Source: Gadus chalcogrammus (lineage: Eukaryota > Chordata > Actinopteri > Gadiformes > Gadidae). From it: a stretch of DNA of 64,000 nt. Positions 1-15,000 of the stretch are shown in pieces. The stretch's first letter is position 1, and every line of letters begins with the position of its first letter. The translations under genes were made by a program, and so were the position numbers. The stretch lies in the NCBI RefSeq assembly GCF_026213295.1, contig NC_079414.1, forward strand, positions 11,162,362 to 11,226,361, read 5' to 3'. The notes below the pieces were generated by a model, which searched no databases, was not told the origin of the DNA, and worked only from the letters and a program-made list of their open reading frames with translations.

Positions 1-1
1 A

Positions 2-3000
2 ACAAAAACTGAAGGAAAAACAACAACGGCCTCAGAACCAAAAACTTCTACAACAGAACCCACAACAACAACAACTGGTGGACTAACAAAAAACATTGCA
101 GGACCATCAACAAAAGGACGAAAAACAACAACTGCCGAACTTGTGACAACTGCAGTAGCAACAACAACATCTGCAGGATCTACATCCACAACAGAAGGAG
201 CCACATCCACAACGAGAGCAGGACGAACAATGACAACTGCAGGACCAATAACAACGAATGCAAGACCCAGATCTACTTCAGCAGGACTCACTTCAGCTGC
301 AGTACAGAAATCTAGAACTGCAGGAATAACAAAAACAACTACAGTACCAACAACATCAACCGCTGTTCCAACAACTACTAAAGCAGAACCCAAAACAACA
401 ACAGGACCAATAAAGACAACTGATGAACTAACAAAAACCACTGCAGGACCAACAACTACGACTGCGAAAACTGCAAGAACCACGGCAGGTCCAACAAATA
501 CAACTGCTGAACAAACATCGACAACTGCAGGATCAACGACTTTTGCAGAAAAACCTGCAACCACAACTGCAGTACCAACAACAATTGGAGGACCAACCAA
601 AACTGCAAGATCTATCACTTCTACTGCTGTACCAAAAACAAAAACTGAAGGAAAAACAACAACAGCCTCAGAACCAACAACTTCTACATCAGGACCAATA
701 ACAACGAATGCAAGACCCACAACTACTTCAGCAGGACTCACTTTAACTGCAGTTCAGAAATCAACAACTGCAGAAATAACAAAAACGACAACGGTACCAA
801 CAACATCAACTGCTGTACCAACAACTACTAAAGCAGGACCCAAAGCAACAATAGGAACAATAAAGACAACTGCTGAACTGACATCAACAACTGCAGGACC
901 AACAACTACGACTGCGAAAACTCAAAGTACAACGGCAGGTCCAACAACTACAACTGCTGAAGTAACATCGATGACTGCAGGATCAATAACTTTTGCAGAA
1001 AAATTTGCAACCACAACTGCAGCACCAATGACAACTGTAGGACTAACAAAAACTGCAAGAACTATCACTTCTACTGCTGTACCCAAAACAAAAACTGAAG
1101 GTAAAACAACATGGGACTCAGAACCAACAACTTCTACAACAGGACCCACAACAACAACAACAACTGGTGGACTAACAAAAACCACTGGAGGACCAACAAC
1201 TACGACTGCGAAAACTCCAAGAAAAACGGCAGGTCGATCAACTACAACTGCTGAACTAACATCGACAATTGCAGGATCAACAACTTTTGCAGAAATACCT
1301 GCAACAACAACTGCAGGACCAACAAAAACTGAAGAACCTATCACTTCTACTGTTGTACCCAAAACAAAAACTGAAGGAAAAACAACAACGGCCTCAGAAC
1401 CAAAAACTTCTACAACAGAACCCACAACAACAACAACTGGTGGACTAACAAAAAACATTGCAGGACCATCAACAAAAGGACGAAAAACAACAACTGCCGA
1501 ACTTGTGACAACTGCAGTAGCAACAACAACATCTGCAGGATCTACATCCACAACAGAAGGAGCCACATCCACAACGAGAGCAGGACGAACAATGACAACT
1601 GCAGGACCAATAACAACGAATGCAAGACCCAGATCTACTTCAGCAGGACTCACTTCAGCTGCAGTACAGAAATCTAGAACTGCAGGAATAACAAAAACGA
1701 CTACAGTACCAACAACATCAACTGCTGTTCCAAGAACTACTAAAGCAGAACCCAAAACAACAACAGGACCAATAAAGACAACTGATGAACTAACAAAAAC
1801 CACTGCAGGACCAACAACTACGACTGCGAAAACTGCAAGAACAACGGCAGGTCCAACAACTACAACTGCTGAACAAACATCGACAACTGCAGGATCAACA
1901 ACTTTTGCGGAAAAACCTGCAACCACAACTGCAGTACAAACAACAACTGTAGGACTAACAAAAACGGCAAAAACTATCACTTCTACTGCTGAACCCAAAA
2001 CAAAAACTGAAGTAAAAACAACAACATTCGCAGAACCAACAACTTCTACATCAGGACCCACAACAAAAACAACTGGTGGACTAACAAAAACCACTGCAGG
2101 ACCAACAACTACGACTGCGAAAACTCCAAGAAAAACAGCTGGTCCATCAACCTCAACTGCTGAACTAACATCGACAATTGCAGGATCAACAACTTTTGCA
2201 GAAATTCCTGCAACAACAACTGCAGGACCAACAAAAACTGAAGAACCTATCACTTCTACTGTTGTACCCAAAACAAAAACTGAAGGAAAAACAACAACGG
2301 CCTCAGAACCAAAAACTTCTACAACAGAACCCACAACAACAACAACTGGTGGACTAACAAAAAACATTGCAGGACCATCAACAAAAGGACGAAAAACAAC
2401 AACTGCCGAACTTGTGACAACTGCAGTAGCAACAACAACATCTGCAGGATCTACATCCACAACAGAAGGAGCCACATCCACAACGAGTGCAGGACGAACA
2501 ATGACAACTGCAGGACCAATAACAACGAATGCAAGACCCAGATCTACTTCAGCAGGACTCACTTCAGCTGCAGTACAGAAATCTAGAACTGCAGGAATAA
2601 CAAAAACGACTACAGTACCAACAACATCAACTGCTGTTCCAAGAACTACTAAAGCAGAACCCAAAACAACAACAGGACCAATAAAGACAACTGATGAACT
2701 AACAAAAACCACTGCAGGACCAACAACTACGACTGCGAAAACTGCAAGAACAACGGCAGGTCCAACAACTACAACTGCTGAACAAACATCGACAACTGCA
2801 GGATCAACAACTTTTGCGGAAAAACCTGCAACCACAACTGCAGTACAAACAACAACTGTAGGACTAACAAAAACGGCAAGAACTATCACTTCTACTGCTG
2901 AACCCAAAACAAAAACTGATGTAAAAACAACAACATTCGCAGAACCAACAACTTCTACATCAGGACCCACAACAAAAACAACTGGTGGACTAACAAAAAC

Positions 3001-6000
3001 CACTGCAGGACCAACAACTACGACTGCGAAAACTCCAAGAAAAACAGCTGGTCCATCAACCTCAACTGCTGAACTAACATCGACAATTGCAGGATCAACA
3101 ACTTTTGCAGAAATTCCTGCAACAACAACTGCAGGACCAACAAAAACTGAAGGACCTATCACTTCTACTGTTGTACCCAAAAGAAAAACTGAAGGAAAAA
3201 CAACCACAGCATCAGAACCAACAACTTCTACATCAGGACCAATAACAACGAATGCAAGACCCACAACTACTTCAGCAGGACTCACTTTAACTGCAGTTCA
3301 GAAATCAACAACTGCAGAAATAACAAAAACGACAACAGTACCAACAACATCAACTACTGTACCAACAACTACTGAAGCAGGACCCAAAGCAACAATAGGA
3401 ACAATAAAGACAACTGCTGAACTGACATCAACAACTGCAGGACCAACAACTACGACCGCGAAAACTCCAAGTACAACGGCAGGTCCAACAACTACAACTG
3501 CTGAACTAACATCGACAACTGCAGGATCAACAACTTTTGCAGAAAAACCTGCAACAACAACTGCAGTACCAACAACAACTGTAGGACTAACAAAAACTGC
3601 AAGAACTATGACTTCTACGGCTGTACCCAAAACAAAAACTGAAGTAAAAACAACAACAGCCGCAGAACCAACAACTGCTACATCAGGACCCACAACAACA
3701 ACTGGTGGACTAACAAAAACCACTGCAGGACCAACAACTACGACTGCGAAAACTGCAAGAACAATGGCAGGACCAACAACTACAACTGCTGAAGTAACAT
3801 CGACGACTGTAGGATCAATAACTTTTGCAGAAAAATTTGCAACCACAACTGCAGTACCAACGACAACTGTAGGACTAACAAAAACTGCAAGAACTATCAC
3901 TTCTACTGCTGTACCCAAAACAAAAACTGAAGGAAAAACAACAACGGCCTCAGAACCAACAACTTCTACAACAGAACCCACAACAACAACAACTGGTGGA
4001 CTAACAAAAAACCCTGCAGGACCATCAACAAAAGGACGAAAAACAACAACTGCCGAACTTGTGACAACTGCAGTAGCAACAACAACATCTGCAGGATCTA
4101 CATCCACAACAGAAGGAGCCACATCCACAACGAGAGCAGGACGAACAATGACAACTGCAGGACCAATAATAACGAATGCAAGACCCAGATCTACTTCAGC
4201 AGGACTAACTTCAGCTGCAGTACAGAAATCTAGAACTGCAGGAACAACAAAAAAAACTACAGTACCAACAACATCAACCGCTGTTCCAACAACTACTAAA
4301 GCAGAACCCAAAACAACAACAGGACCAATAAAGACAAATGATGAACTAACAAAAACCACTGCAGGACCAACAACTACGACTGCGAAAACTGCAAGAACAA
4401 CGGCAGGTCCAACAACTACAACTGCTGAACTAACATCGACAAGTGCAGGATCAACAACTTTTGCAGAAAAACCTGAAACCACAACTGCAGGACCAACAAC
4501 AACTGTAGGACCAACAAAAACTGCAAGGCCTATCACTTCTACTGTTGAACCCAAAACAATAACTGAAGGAAAAACAACAACAGCCTCAGAACCAAATACT
4601 TCTACATCAGGACCCACAACAGCAACAACCGCACCAATAACGACAACAGGTGGACTAACAAAAACCACTGCAGGACCAACAACTATAACTGCGAAAACTG
4701 CAAGAACAACGGCAGGACCAACAACGACAACTGCTGAAGTAACATCGACAACCGCAGGATCAACAACTTTTGCAGAAAAACCTGCAACCACAACTGCAGT
4801 ACCAACAACAATTGGAGGACCAACAAAAACGGCAAGATCTATCACTTCTACTGCTGTACCAAAAACAAAAACTGAAGGAAAAACAACAACAGCTTCAGAA
4901 CCAACAACTTCTACAACAGGACCCACAACAACAACAACTGGTGGAATCACAAAAACCACTGGAGGACCAACAACGACGACTGCGAAAACTCCAAGAAAAA
5001 CGGCAGGTCCATCAACTACAACTGCTGAACTAACATCGACAATTGCAGGATCAACAACTTTTGCAGAAATTCCTGCAACAACAACTGCAGGACCAACAAA
5101 AACTGAAGGACCTATAACTTCTACTGTTGTACCCAAGAGAAAAACTGAAGGAAAAAAAACAACAGCCTCAGAACCAACAACTTCTACATCAGGACCAATA
5201 ACAACGAATGCAAGACCCGCAACTACTTCAGCAGGATTCCCTTTAACTGCAGTTCAGAAATCAACAACTGCAGAAATAACAAAAACGACAACAGTACCAA
5301 CAACATCAACTGCTGTACCAACATCTACTAAAGCAGAACCCAAAACAACAACAGGACCAATAAAGACAACTGATGAACTAACAAAAACCACTGCAGGACC
5401 AACAACTACGACTGCGAAAACTGCAAGAACAACGGCAGGTCCAACAACTACAACTGCTGAACTAACATCGACAAGTGCAGGATCAACAACTTTTGCAGAA
5501 AAACCTGAATTCACAACTGCAGGACCAACAACAACTGTAGGACCAACAAAAACTGCAAGGCCTATCACTTCTACTGTTGAACCCAAAACAATAACTGAAG
5601 GAAAAACAACAACAGCCTCAGAACCAAATACTTCTACATCAGGACCCACAACAGCAACAACCGCACCAATAACGACAACAGGTGGACTAACAAAAACCAC
5701 TGCAGGACCAACAACTATAACTGCGAAAACTGCAAGAACAACGGCAGGACCAACAACGACAACTGCTGAAGTAACATCGACAACTGCAGGATCAACAACT
5801 TTTGCAGAAAAACCTGCAACCACAACTGCAGTACCAACAACAATTGGAGGACCAACAAAAACGGCAAGATCTATCACTTCTACTGCTGTACCAAAAACAA
5901 AAACTGAAAGAAAAACAACAACAGCTTCAGAACCAACAACTTCTACAACAGGACCCACAACAACAACAACTGGTGGAATCACAAAAACCACTGGAGGACC

Positions 6001-9000
6001 AACAACGACGACTGCGAAAACTCCAAGAAAAACGGCAGGTCCATCAACTACAACTGCTGAACTAACATCGACAATTGCAGGATCAACAACTTTTGCAGAA
6101 ATTCCTGCAACAACAACTGCAGGACCAACAAAAACTGAAGGACCTATAACTTCTACTGTTGTACCCAAGAGAAAAACTGAAGTTAAAAAAACAACAGCCT
6201 CAGAACCAACAACTTCTACATCAGGACCAATAACAACGAATGCAAGACCCGCAACTACTTCAACAGGATTCACTTTAACTGCAGTTCAGAAATCAACAAC
6301 TGCAGAAATAACAAAAACGACAACAGTACCAACAACATCAACTGCTGTACCAACAACTACTAAAGCAGAACCCAAAACAACAACAGGACCAATAAAGACA
6401 ACTGATGAACTAACAAAAACCACTGCAGGACCAACAACTACGACTGCGAAAACTGCAAGAACAACGGCAGGTCCAACAACTACAACTGCTGAACTAACAT
6501 CGACAAGTGCAGGATCAACAACTTTTGCAGAAAAACCTGAAACCACAACTGCAGGACCAACAACAACTGTAGGACCAACAAAACTGCAAGGCCTATCACT
6601 TCTACTGTTGAACCCAAAACAATAACTGAAGGAAAAACAACAACAGCCTCAGAACCAAATACTTCTACATCAGGACCCACAACAGCAACAACCGCACCAA
6701 TAACGACAACAGGTGGACTAACAAAAACCACTGCAGGACCAACAACTATAACTGCGAAAACTGCAAGAACAACGGCAGGACCAACAACGACAAATGCTGA
6801 AGTAACATCGACAACTGCAGGATCAACAACTTTTGCAGAAAAACCTGCAACCACAACTGCAGTACCAACAACAATTGGAGGACCAACAAAAACGGCAAGA
6901 TCTATCACTTCTACTGCTGTACCAAAAACAAAAACTGAAAGAAAAACAACAACAGCTTCAGAACCAACAACTTCTACAACAGGACCCACAACAACAACAA
7001 CTGGTGGAATCACAAAAACCACTGGAGGACCAACAACGACGACTGCGAAAACTCCAAGAAAAACGGCAGGTCCATCAACTACAACTGCTGAACTAACATC
7101 GACAATTGCAGGATCAACAACTTTTGCAGAAATTCCTGCAACAACAACTGCAGGACCAACAAAAACTGAAGGACCTATAACTTCTACTGTTGCACCCAAG
7201 AGAAAAACTGAAGGAAAAAAAACAACAGCCTCAGAACCAACAACTTCTACATCAGGACCAATAACAACGAATGCAAGACCCGCAACTACTTCAGCAGGAT
7301 TCACTTTAACTGCAGTTCAGAAATCAACAACTGCAGAAATAACAAAAACGACAACAGTACCAACAACATCAACTGCTGTACCAACAACTACTGAAGCAGG
7401 ACCCAAAGCAACAATAGGAACAATAAAGACAACTGCTGAACTGACATCAACAACTGCAGGACCAACAACTACGACTGCGAAAACTCCAAGTACAACGGCA
7501 GGTCCAACAAATACAACTGCTGAACTAACATCGACAACTGCAGGATCAACAACTTCTGTGGGACTAACAAAAACTGCAAGAACAATCACTTCTACTGCTG
7601 TACCTAAAACAAAAACTGAAATAAAAACAACAACAGCCGCAGAACCAACAACTGCTACATCAGGAAACACAACAACAACTGGTGGACTAACAAAAACCAC
7701 TGCAGGGCCAACAACTACGACTGCGAAAACTGCAAGAACTATCACTTCTACTGCTGTACCCAAAACAAAAACTGAAGGAAAAACAACAACGGCCTCAGAA
7801 CCAACAACTTCTACAACAGAACCCACAACAACAACTGGTGGACTAACAAAAAACATTGCAGGACCATCAACAAAAGGACGAAAAAACAACAACTGCCGAA
7901 CTTGTGACAGCTGCAGTAGCAACAACAACATTTGCAGGATCTACATCCACAACAGTAGGAGCCACATCCACATTGAGAGCAGGACGAACAATGACAACTG
8001 CAGGACCAATAACAACGAATGCAGGACCCAGATCTACTTCAGCAGGACTAACTTCAGCTGCAGTACAGAAATCTAGAACTGCAGGAATAACAAAAACCAC
8101 TACAGTACCAACAACCTCAACCGCTGTTCCAACAACTACCGAAGCAGAACCCAAAACAACAACAGGACCAATAAAGACAACTGATGAACTAACAAAAACC
8201 ACTGCTGAACTAACATCGACAACTGCAGGATCAACAACTTTTGCAGAAAAACCTGCAACCACAACTGCAGTACCAACAACAACTGTAGGACTAACAAAAA
8301 CTGCAAGAACTATCACTTCTACTGCTGTACCCAAAACCGAAACTGAAGTAAAAACAACAACAGCCGCAGAACCAACAACTTCTACATCAGGACCCACAAC
8401 AACAACAACTGGTGGACTAACAAAAACCACTGCAGGACCAACAACTACGACTGTGAAAACTGCAAGAACAATGGCAGGACCAACAACTACAACTGCTGAA
8501 GTAACATCGACAACTGCAGGACCAACAACTTTTGCAGAAAAACCTGCAACCACAACTGCAGGATCAACAACAACTGTAGGACCAACAAAAACTGCAAGGC
8601 CTATCACTTCTACTGTTGAACCCAAAACAATAACTGAAGAAAAAACAACAACAGCCTCAGAACCAAAAACTTCTACATCAGGACCCACAACAACAACAAC
8701 AGGTGGACTAACAAAAACCACTGCAGGACCAACAACTACAACTGCGAAGACTGCAAGAACAACGGCAGGACCAACAACGACAACTGCTGAAGTAACATCG
8801 ACAACTGCAGGATCAACAACTTTTGCAGAAAAACCTTCAACCACAACTGCAGTACCAACAACAATTGGAGGACCAACAAAAACTGCAAGATCTATCACTT
8901 CTACTGCTGTACCAAAAACAAAAACTGAAGGAAAAACAACAACAGCTTCAGAACCAACAACTTCTACAACAGGACCCACAACAACAACAACTGGTGGACT

Positions 9001-12000
9001 CACAAAAACAACTGGAGGACCAACAACTACGACTGCGAAAACTCCAAGAAAAACGGCAGGTCCATCAACTACAGCTGCTGAACTAACATCGACAATTGCA
9101 GGATCAACAACTTTTGCAGAAATTCCTGCAACAACAACTGCAGGACCAACAAAAACTGAAGGACCTATCACTTCTACTGTTGTACCCAAAAGAAAAACTG
9201 AAGGAAAAACAACAACAGCCTCAGAACCAACAACTTCTACATCAGGACCAATAACAACGAATGCAAGACCCACAACTACTTCAGCAGGACTCACTTTAAC
9301 TGCAGTTCAGAAATCAACAACTGCAGAAATAAAAAAAACGACAACAGTACCAACAACATCAACTGCTGTACCAACAACTACTGAAGCAGGACCCAAAGCA
9401 ACAATAGGAACAATAAAGACAACTGCTGAACTGACATCAACAACTGCAGGACCAACAACTACGACTGCGAAAACTCCAAGTACAACGGCAGGTCCAACAA
9501 ATACAACTGCTGAACTAACATCGACAACTGCAGGATCAACAACTTCTGTGGGACTAACAAAAACTGCAAGAACAATCACTTCTACTGCTGTACCTAAAAC
9601 AAAAACTGAAATAAAAACAACAACAGCCGCAGAACCAACAACTGCTACATCAGGAAACACAACAACAACTGGTGGACTAACAAAAACCACTGCAGGGCCA
9701 ACAACTACGACTGCGAAAACTGCAAGAACTATCACTTCTACTGCTGTACCCAAAACAAAAACTGAAGGAAAAACAACAACGGCCTCAGAACCAACAACTT
9801 CTACAACAGAACCCACAACAACAACTGGTGGACTAACAAAAAACATTGCAGGACCATCAACAAAAGGACGAAAAACAACAACTGCCGAACTTGTGACAGC
9901 TGCAGTAGCAACAACAACATTTGCAGGATCTACATCCACAACAGTAGGAGCCACATCCACATTGAGAGCAGGACGAACAATGACAACTGCAGGACCAATA
10001 ACAACGAATGCAGGACCCAGATCTACTTCAGCAGGACTAACTTCAGCTGCAGTACAGAAATCTAGAACTGCAGGAATAACAAAACCACTACAGTACCAAC
10101 AACCTCAACCGCTGTTCCAACAACTACCGAAGCAGAACCCAAAACAACAACAGGACCAATAAAGACAACTGATGAACTAACAAAAACCACTGCTGAACTA
10201 ACATCGACAACTGCAGGATCAACAACTTTTGCAGAAAAACCTGCAACCACAACTGCAGTACCAACAACAACTGTAGGACTAACAAAAACTGCAAGAACTA
10301 TCACTTCTACTGCTGTACCCAAAACTGAAACTGAAGTAAAAACAACAACAGCCGCAGAACCAACAACTTCTACATCAGGACCCACAACAACAACAACTGG
10401 TGGACTAACAAAAACCACTGCAGGACCAACAACTACGACTGTGAAAACTGCAAGAACAATGGCAGGACCAACAACTACAACTGCTGAAGTAACATCGACA
10501 ACTGCAGGACCAACAACTTTTGCAGAAAAACCTGCAACCACAACTGCAGGATCAACAACAACTGTAGGACCAACAAAAACTGCAAGGCCTATCACTTCTA
10601 CTGTTGAACCCAAAACAATAACTGAAGAAAAAACAACAACAGCCTCAGAACCAAAAACTTCTACATCAGGACCCACAACAACAACAACAGGTGGACTAAC
10701 AAAACCACTGCAGGACCAACAACTACAACTGCGAAGACTGCAAGAACAACGGCAGGACCAACAACGACAACTGCTGAAGTAACATCGACAACTGCAGGAT
10801 CAACAACTTTTGCAGAAAAACCTTCAACCACAACTGCAGTACCAACAACAATTGGAGGACCAACAAAAACTGCAAGATATATCACTTCTACTGCTGTACC
10901 AAAAACAAAAACTGAAGGAAAACAACAACAGCTTCAGAACCAACAACTTCTACAACAGGACCCACAACAACAACAACTGGTGGACTCACAAAAACAACTG
11001 GAGGACCAACAACTACGACTGCGAAAACTCCAAGAAAAACGGCAGGTCCATCAACTACAGCTGCTGAACTAACATCGACAATTGCAGGATCAACAACTTT
11101 TGCAGAAATTCCTGCAACAACAACTGCAGGACCAACAAAAACTGAAGGACCTATCACTTCTACTGTTGTACCCAAAGAAAAACTGAAGGAAAAACAACAA
11201 CAGCCTCAGAACCAACAACTTCTACATCAGGACCAATAACAACGAATGCAAGACCCACAACTACTTCAGCAGGACTCACTTTAACTGCAGTTCAGAAATC
11301 AACAACTGCAGAAATAACAAAAACGACAACAGTACCAACAACATCAACTGCTGTACCAACAACTACTGAAGCAGGACCCAAAGCAACAATAGGAACAATA
11401 AAGACAACTGCTGAACTGACATCAACAACTGCAGGACCAACAACTACGACTGCGAAAACTCCAAGTACAACGGCAGGTCCAACAAATACAACTGCTGAAC
11501 TAACATCGACAACTGCAGGATCAACAACTTCTGTGGGACTAACAAAAACTGCAAGAACAATCACTTCTACTGCTGTACCTAAAACAAAAACTGAAATAAA
11601 AACAACAACAGCCGCAGAACCAACAACTGCTACATCAGGAAACACAACAACAACTGGTGGACTAACAAAAACCACTGCAGGGCCAACAACTACGACTGCG
11701 AAAACTGCAAGAACTATCACTTCTACTGCTGTACCCAAAACAAAAACTGAAGGAAAAACAACAACGGCCTCAGAACCAACAACTTCTACAACAGAACCCA
11801 CAACAACAACTGGTGGACTAACAAAAAACATTGCAGGACCATCAACAAAAGGACGAAAAACAACAACTGCCGAACTTGTGACAGCTGCAGTAGCAACAAC
11901 AACATTTGCAGGATCTACATCCACAACAGTAGGAGCCACATCCACATTGAGAGCAGGACGAACAATGACAACTGCAGGACCAATAACAACGAATGCAGGA

Positions 12001-15000
12001 CCCAGATCTACTTCAGCAGGACTAACTTCAGCTGCAGTACAGAAATCTAGAACTGCAGGAATAACAAAAACCACTACAGTACCAACAACCTCAACCGCTG
12101 TTCCAACAACTACCGAAGCAGAACCCAAAACAACAACAGGACCAATAAAGACAACTGATGAACTAACAAAAACCACTGCTGAACTAACATCGACAACTGC
12201 AGGATCAACAACTTTTGCAGAAAAACCTGCAACCACAACTGCAGTACCAACAACAACTGTAGGACTAACAAAACTGCAAGAACTATCACTTCTACTGCTG
12301 TACCCAAAACCGAAACTGAAGTAAAAACAACAACAGCCGCAGAACCAACAACTTCTACATCAGGACCCACAACAACAACAACTGGTGGACTAACAAAAAC
12401 CACTGCAGGACCAACAACTACGACTGTGAAAACTGCAAGAACAATGGCAGGACAACAACTACAACTGCTGAAGTAACATCGACAACTGCAGGACCAACAA
12501 CTTTTGCAGAAAAACCTGCAACCACAACTGCAGGATCAACAACAACTGTAGGACCAACAAAAACTGCAAGGCCTATCACTTCTACTGTTGAACCCAAAAC
12601 AATAACTGAAGAAAAACAACAACAGCCTCAGAACCAAAAACTTCTACATCAGGACCCACAACAACAACAACAGGTGGACTAACAAAAACAACTGCAGGAC
12701 CAACAACTACAACTGCGAAGACTGCAAGAACAACGGCAGGACCAACAACGACAACTGCTGAAGTAACATCGACAACTGCAGGATCAACAACTTTTGCAGA
12801 AAAACCTTCAACCACAACTGCAGTACCAACAACAATTGGAGGACCAACAAAAACTGCAAGATCTATCACTTCTACTGCTGTACCAAAAACAAAAACTGAA
12901 GGAAAAACAACAACAGCTTCAGAACCAACAACTTCTACAACAGGACCCACAACAACAACAACTGGTGGACTCACAAAAACAACTGGAGGACCAACAACTA
13001 CGACTGCGAAAACTCCAAGAAAAACGGCAGGTCCATCAACTACAGCTGCTGAACTAACATCGACAATTGCAGGATCAACAACTTTTGCAGAAATTCCTGC
13101 AACAACAACTGCAGGACCAACAAAAACTGAAGGACCTATCACTTCTACTGTTGTACCCAAAAGAAAAACTGAAGGAAAAACAACAACAGCCTCAGAACCA
13201 ACAACTTCTACATCAGGACCAATAACACGAATGCAAGACCCACAACTACTTCAGCAGGACTCACTTTAACTGCAGTTCAGAAATCAACAACTGCAGAAAT
13301 AACAAAAACGACAACAGTACCAACAACATCAACTGCTGTACCAACAACTACTAAAGCAGGACCCAAAGCAACAATAGGAACAATAAAGACAACTGCTGAA
13401 CTGACATCAACAACTGCAGGACCAACAACTACGACTGCGAAAACTCCAAGTACAACGGCAGGTCCAACAACTACAACTGCTGAAGTAACATCGACGACTG
13501 CAGGATCATTAACTTTTGCAGAAAAATTGCAACCACAACTGCAGTACCAACGACAACTGTAGGACTAACAAAAACTGCAAGAACTATCACTTCTACTGCT
13601 GTACCCAAAACAAAAACTGAAGGAAAAAACAACAACGGCCTCAGAACCAACAACTTCTACAACAGAACCCACAACAACTGGTGGACTAACAAAAAACATT
13701 GCAGGACCATCAACAAAAGGACGAAAAAACAACAACTGCCGAAATTGTGACAACTGCAATAGCAACAACAACATCTGCAGGATCTACATCCACAACAGAA
13801 GGAGCCACATCCACAACGAGAGCAGGACGAACAATGACAACTGCAGGACCAATAATAACGAATGCAAGACCCAGATCTACTTCAGCAGGACTAACTTCAG
13901 CTGCAGTACAGAAATCTAGAACTGCAGGAACAACAAAAACAACTACAGTACCAACAACATCAACCGCTGTTCCAACAACAACTAAAGCAGATCCCAAAAC
14001 AACAACAGGACCAATAAAGACAACTGATGAACTAACAAAAACCACTGCAGGACCAACAACTACGACTGCGAAAACTGCAAGAACAACGGCTGGTCAAACA
14101 ACTAGAACTGCTGAACTAACATCGACAACTGCAGGATCAACAACTTTTGCAGAAAAACCTGAAACCACAACTGCAGGACCAACAACAACTGTAGGACCAA
14201 CAAAAACTGCAAGGCCTATCACTTCTACTGTTGAACCCACAACAATAACTGAAGGAAAAACAACAACAGCCTCAGAACCAATAACTTCTACATTAGGACC
14301 CACAACAGCAACAACCGCACCAATAACGACAACAGGTGGACTAACAGAAACCACTGCAGGACCAACAACTAAAACTGCGAAAACTGCAAGAACAACGGCA
14401 GGACCAACAACGACAACTGCTGAAGTAACATCGACAACTGCAGGATCAACAACTTTTGCAGAAAAACCTTCAACCACAACTGCAGTACCAACAACAATTG
14501 GAGGACCAACAAAAACTGCAAGATCTATCACTTCTACTGCTGTACCAAAAACAAAAACTGAAGGAAAAACAACAACAGCTTCAGAACCAACAACTTCTAC
14601 AACAGGACCCACAACAACAACAACTGGTGGACTCACAAAAACCACTGGAGGACCAACAACTACGACTGCGAAAACTCCAAGAAAAACGGCAGGTCCATCA
14701 ACTACAACTGCTGAACTAACATCGACAATTGCAGGATCAACAACTTTTGCAGAAATTCCTGCAACAACAACTGCAGGACCAACAAAAACTGAAGGACCTA
14801 TCACTTCTACTGTTGTACCCAAAAGAAAAACTGAAGGAAAAACAACAACAGCCTCAGAACCAACAACTTCTACATCAGGACCAATAACAACGAATGCAAG
14901 ACCGACAACTACTTCAGCAGGACTCACTTTAACTGCAGTTCAGAAATCAAACAACTGCAGAAATAACAAAAACGACAACTGTACCAACACATCAATGCTG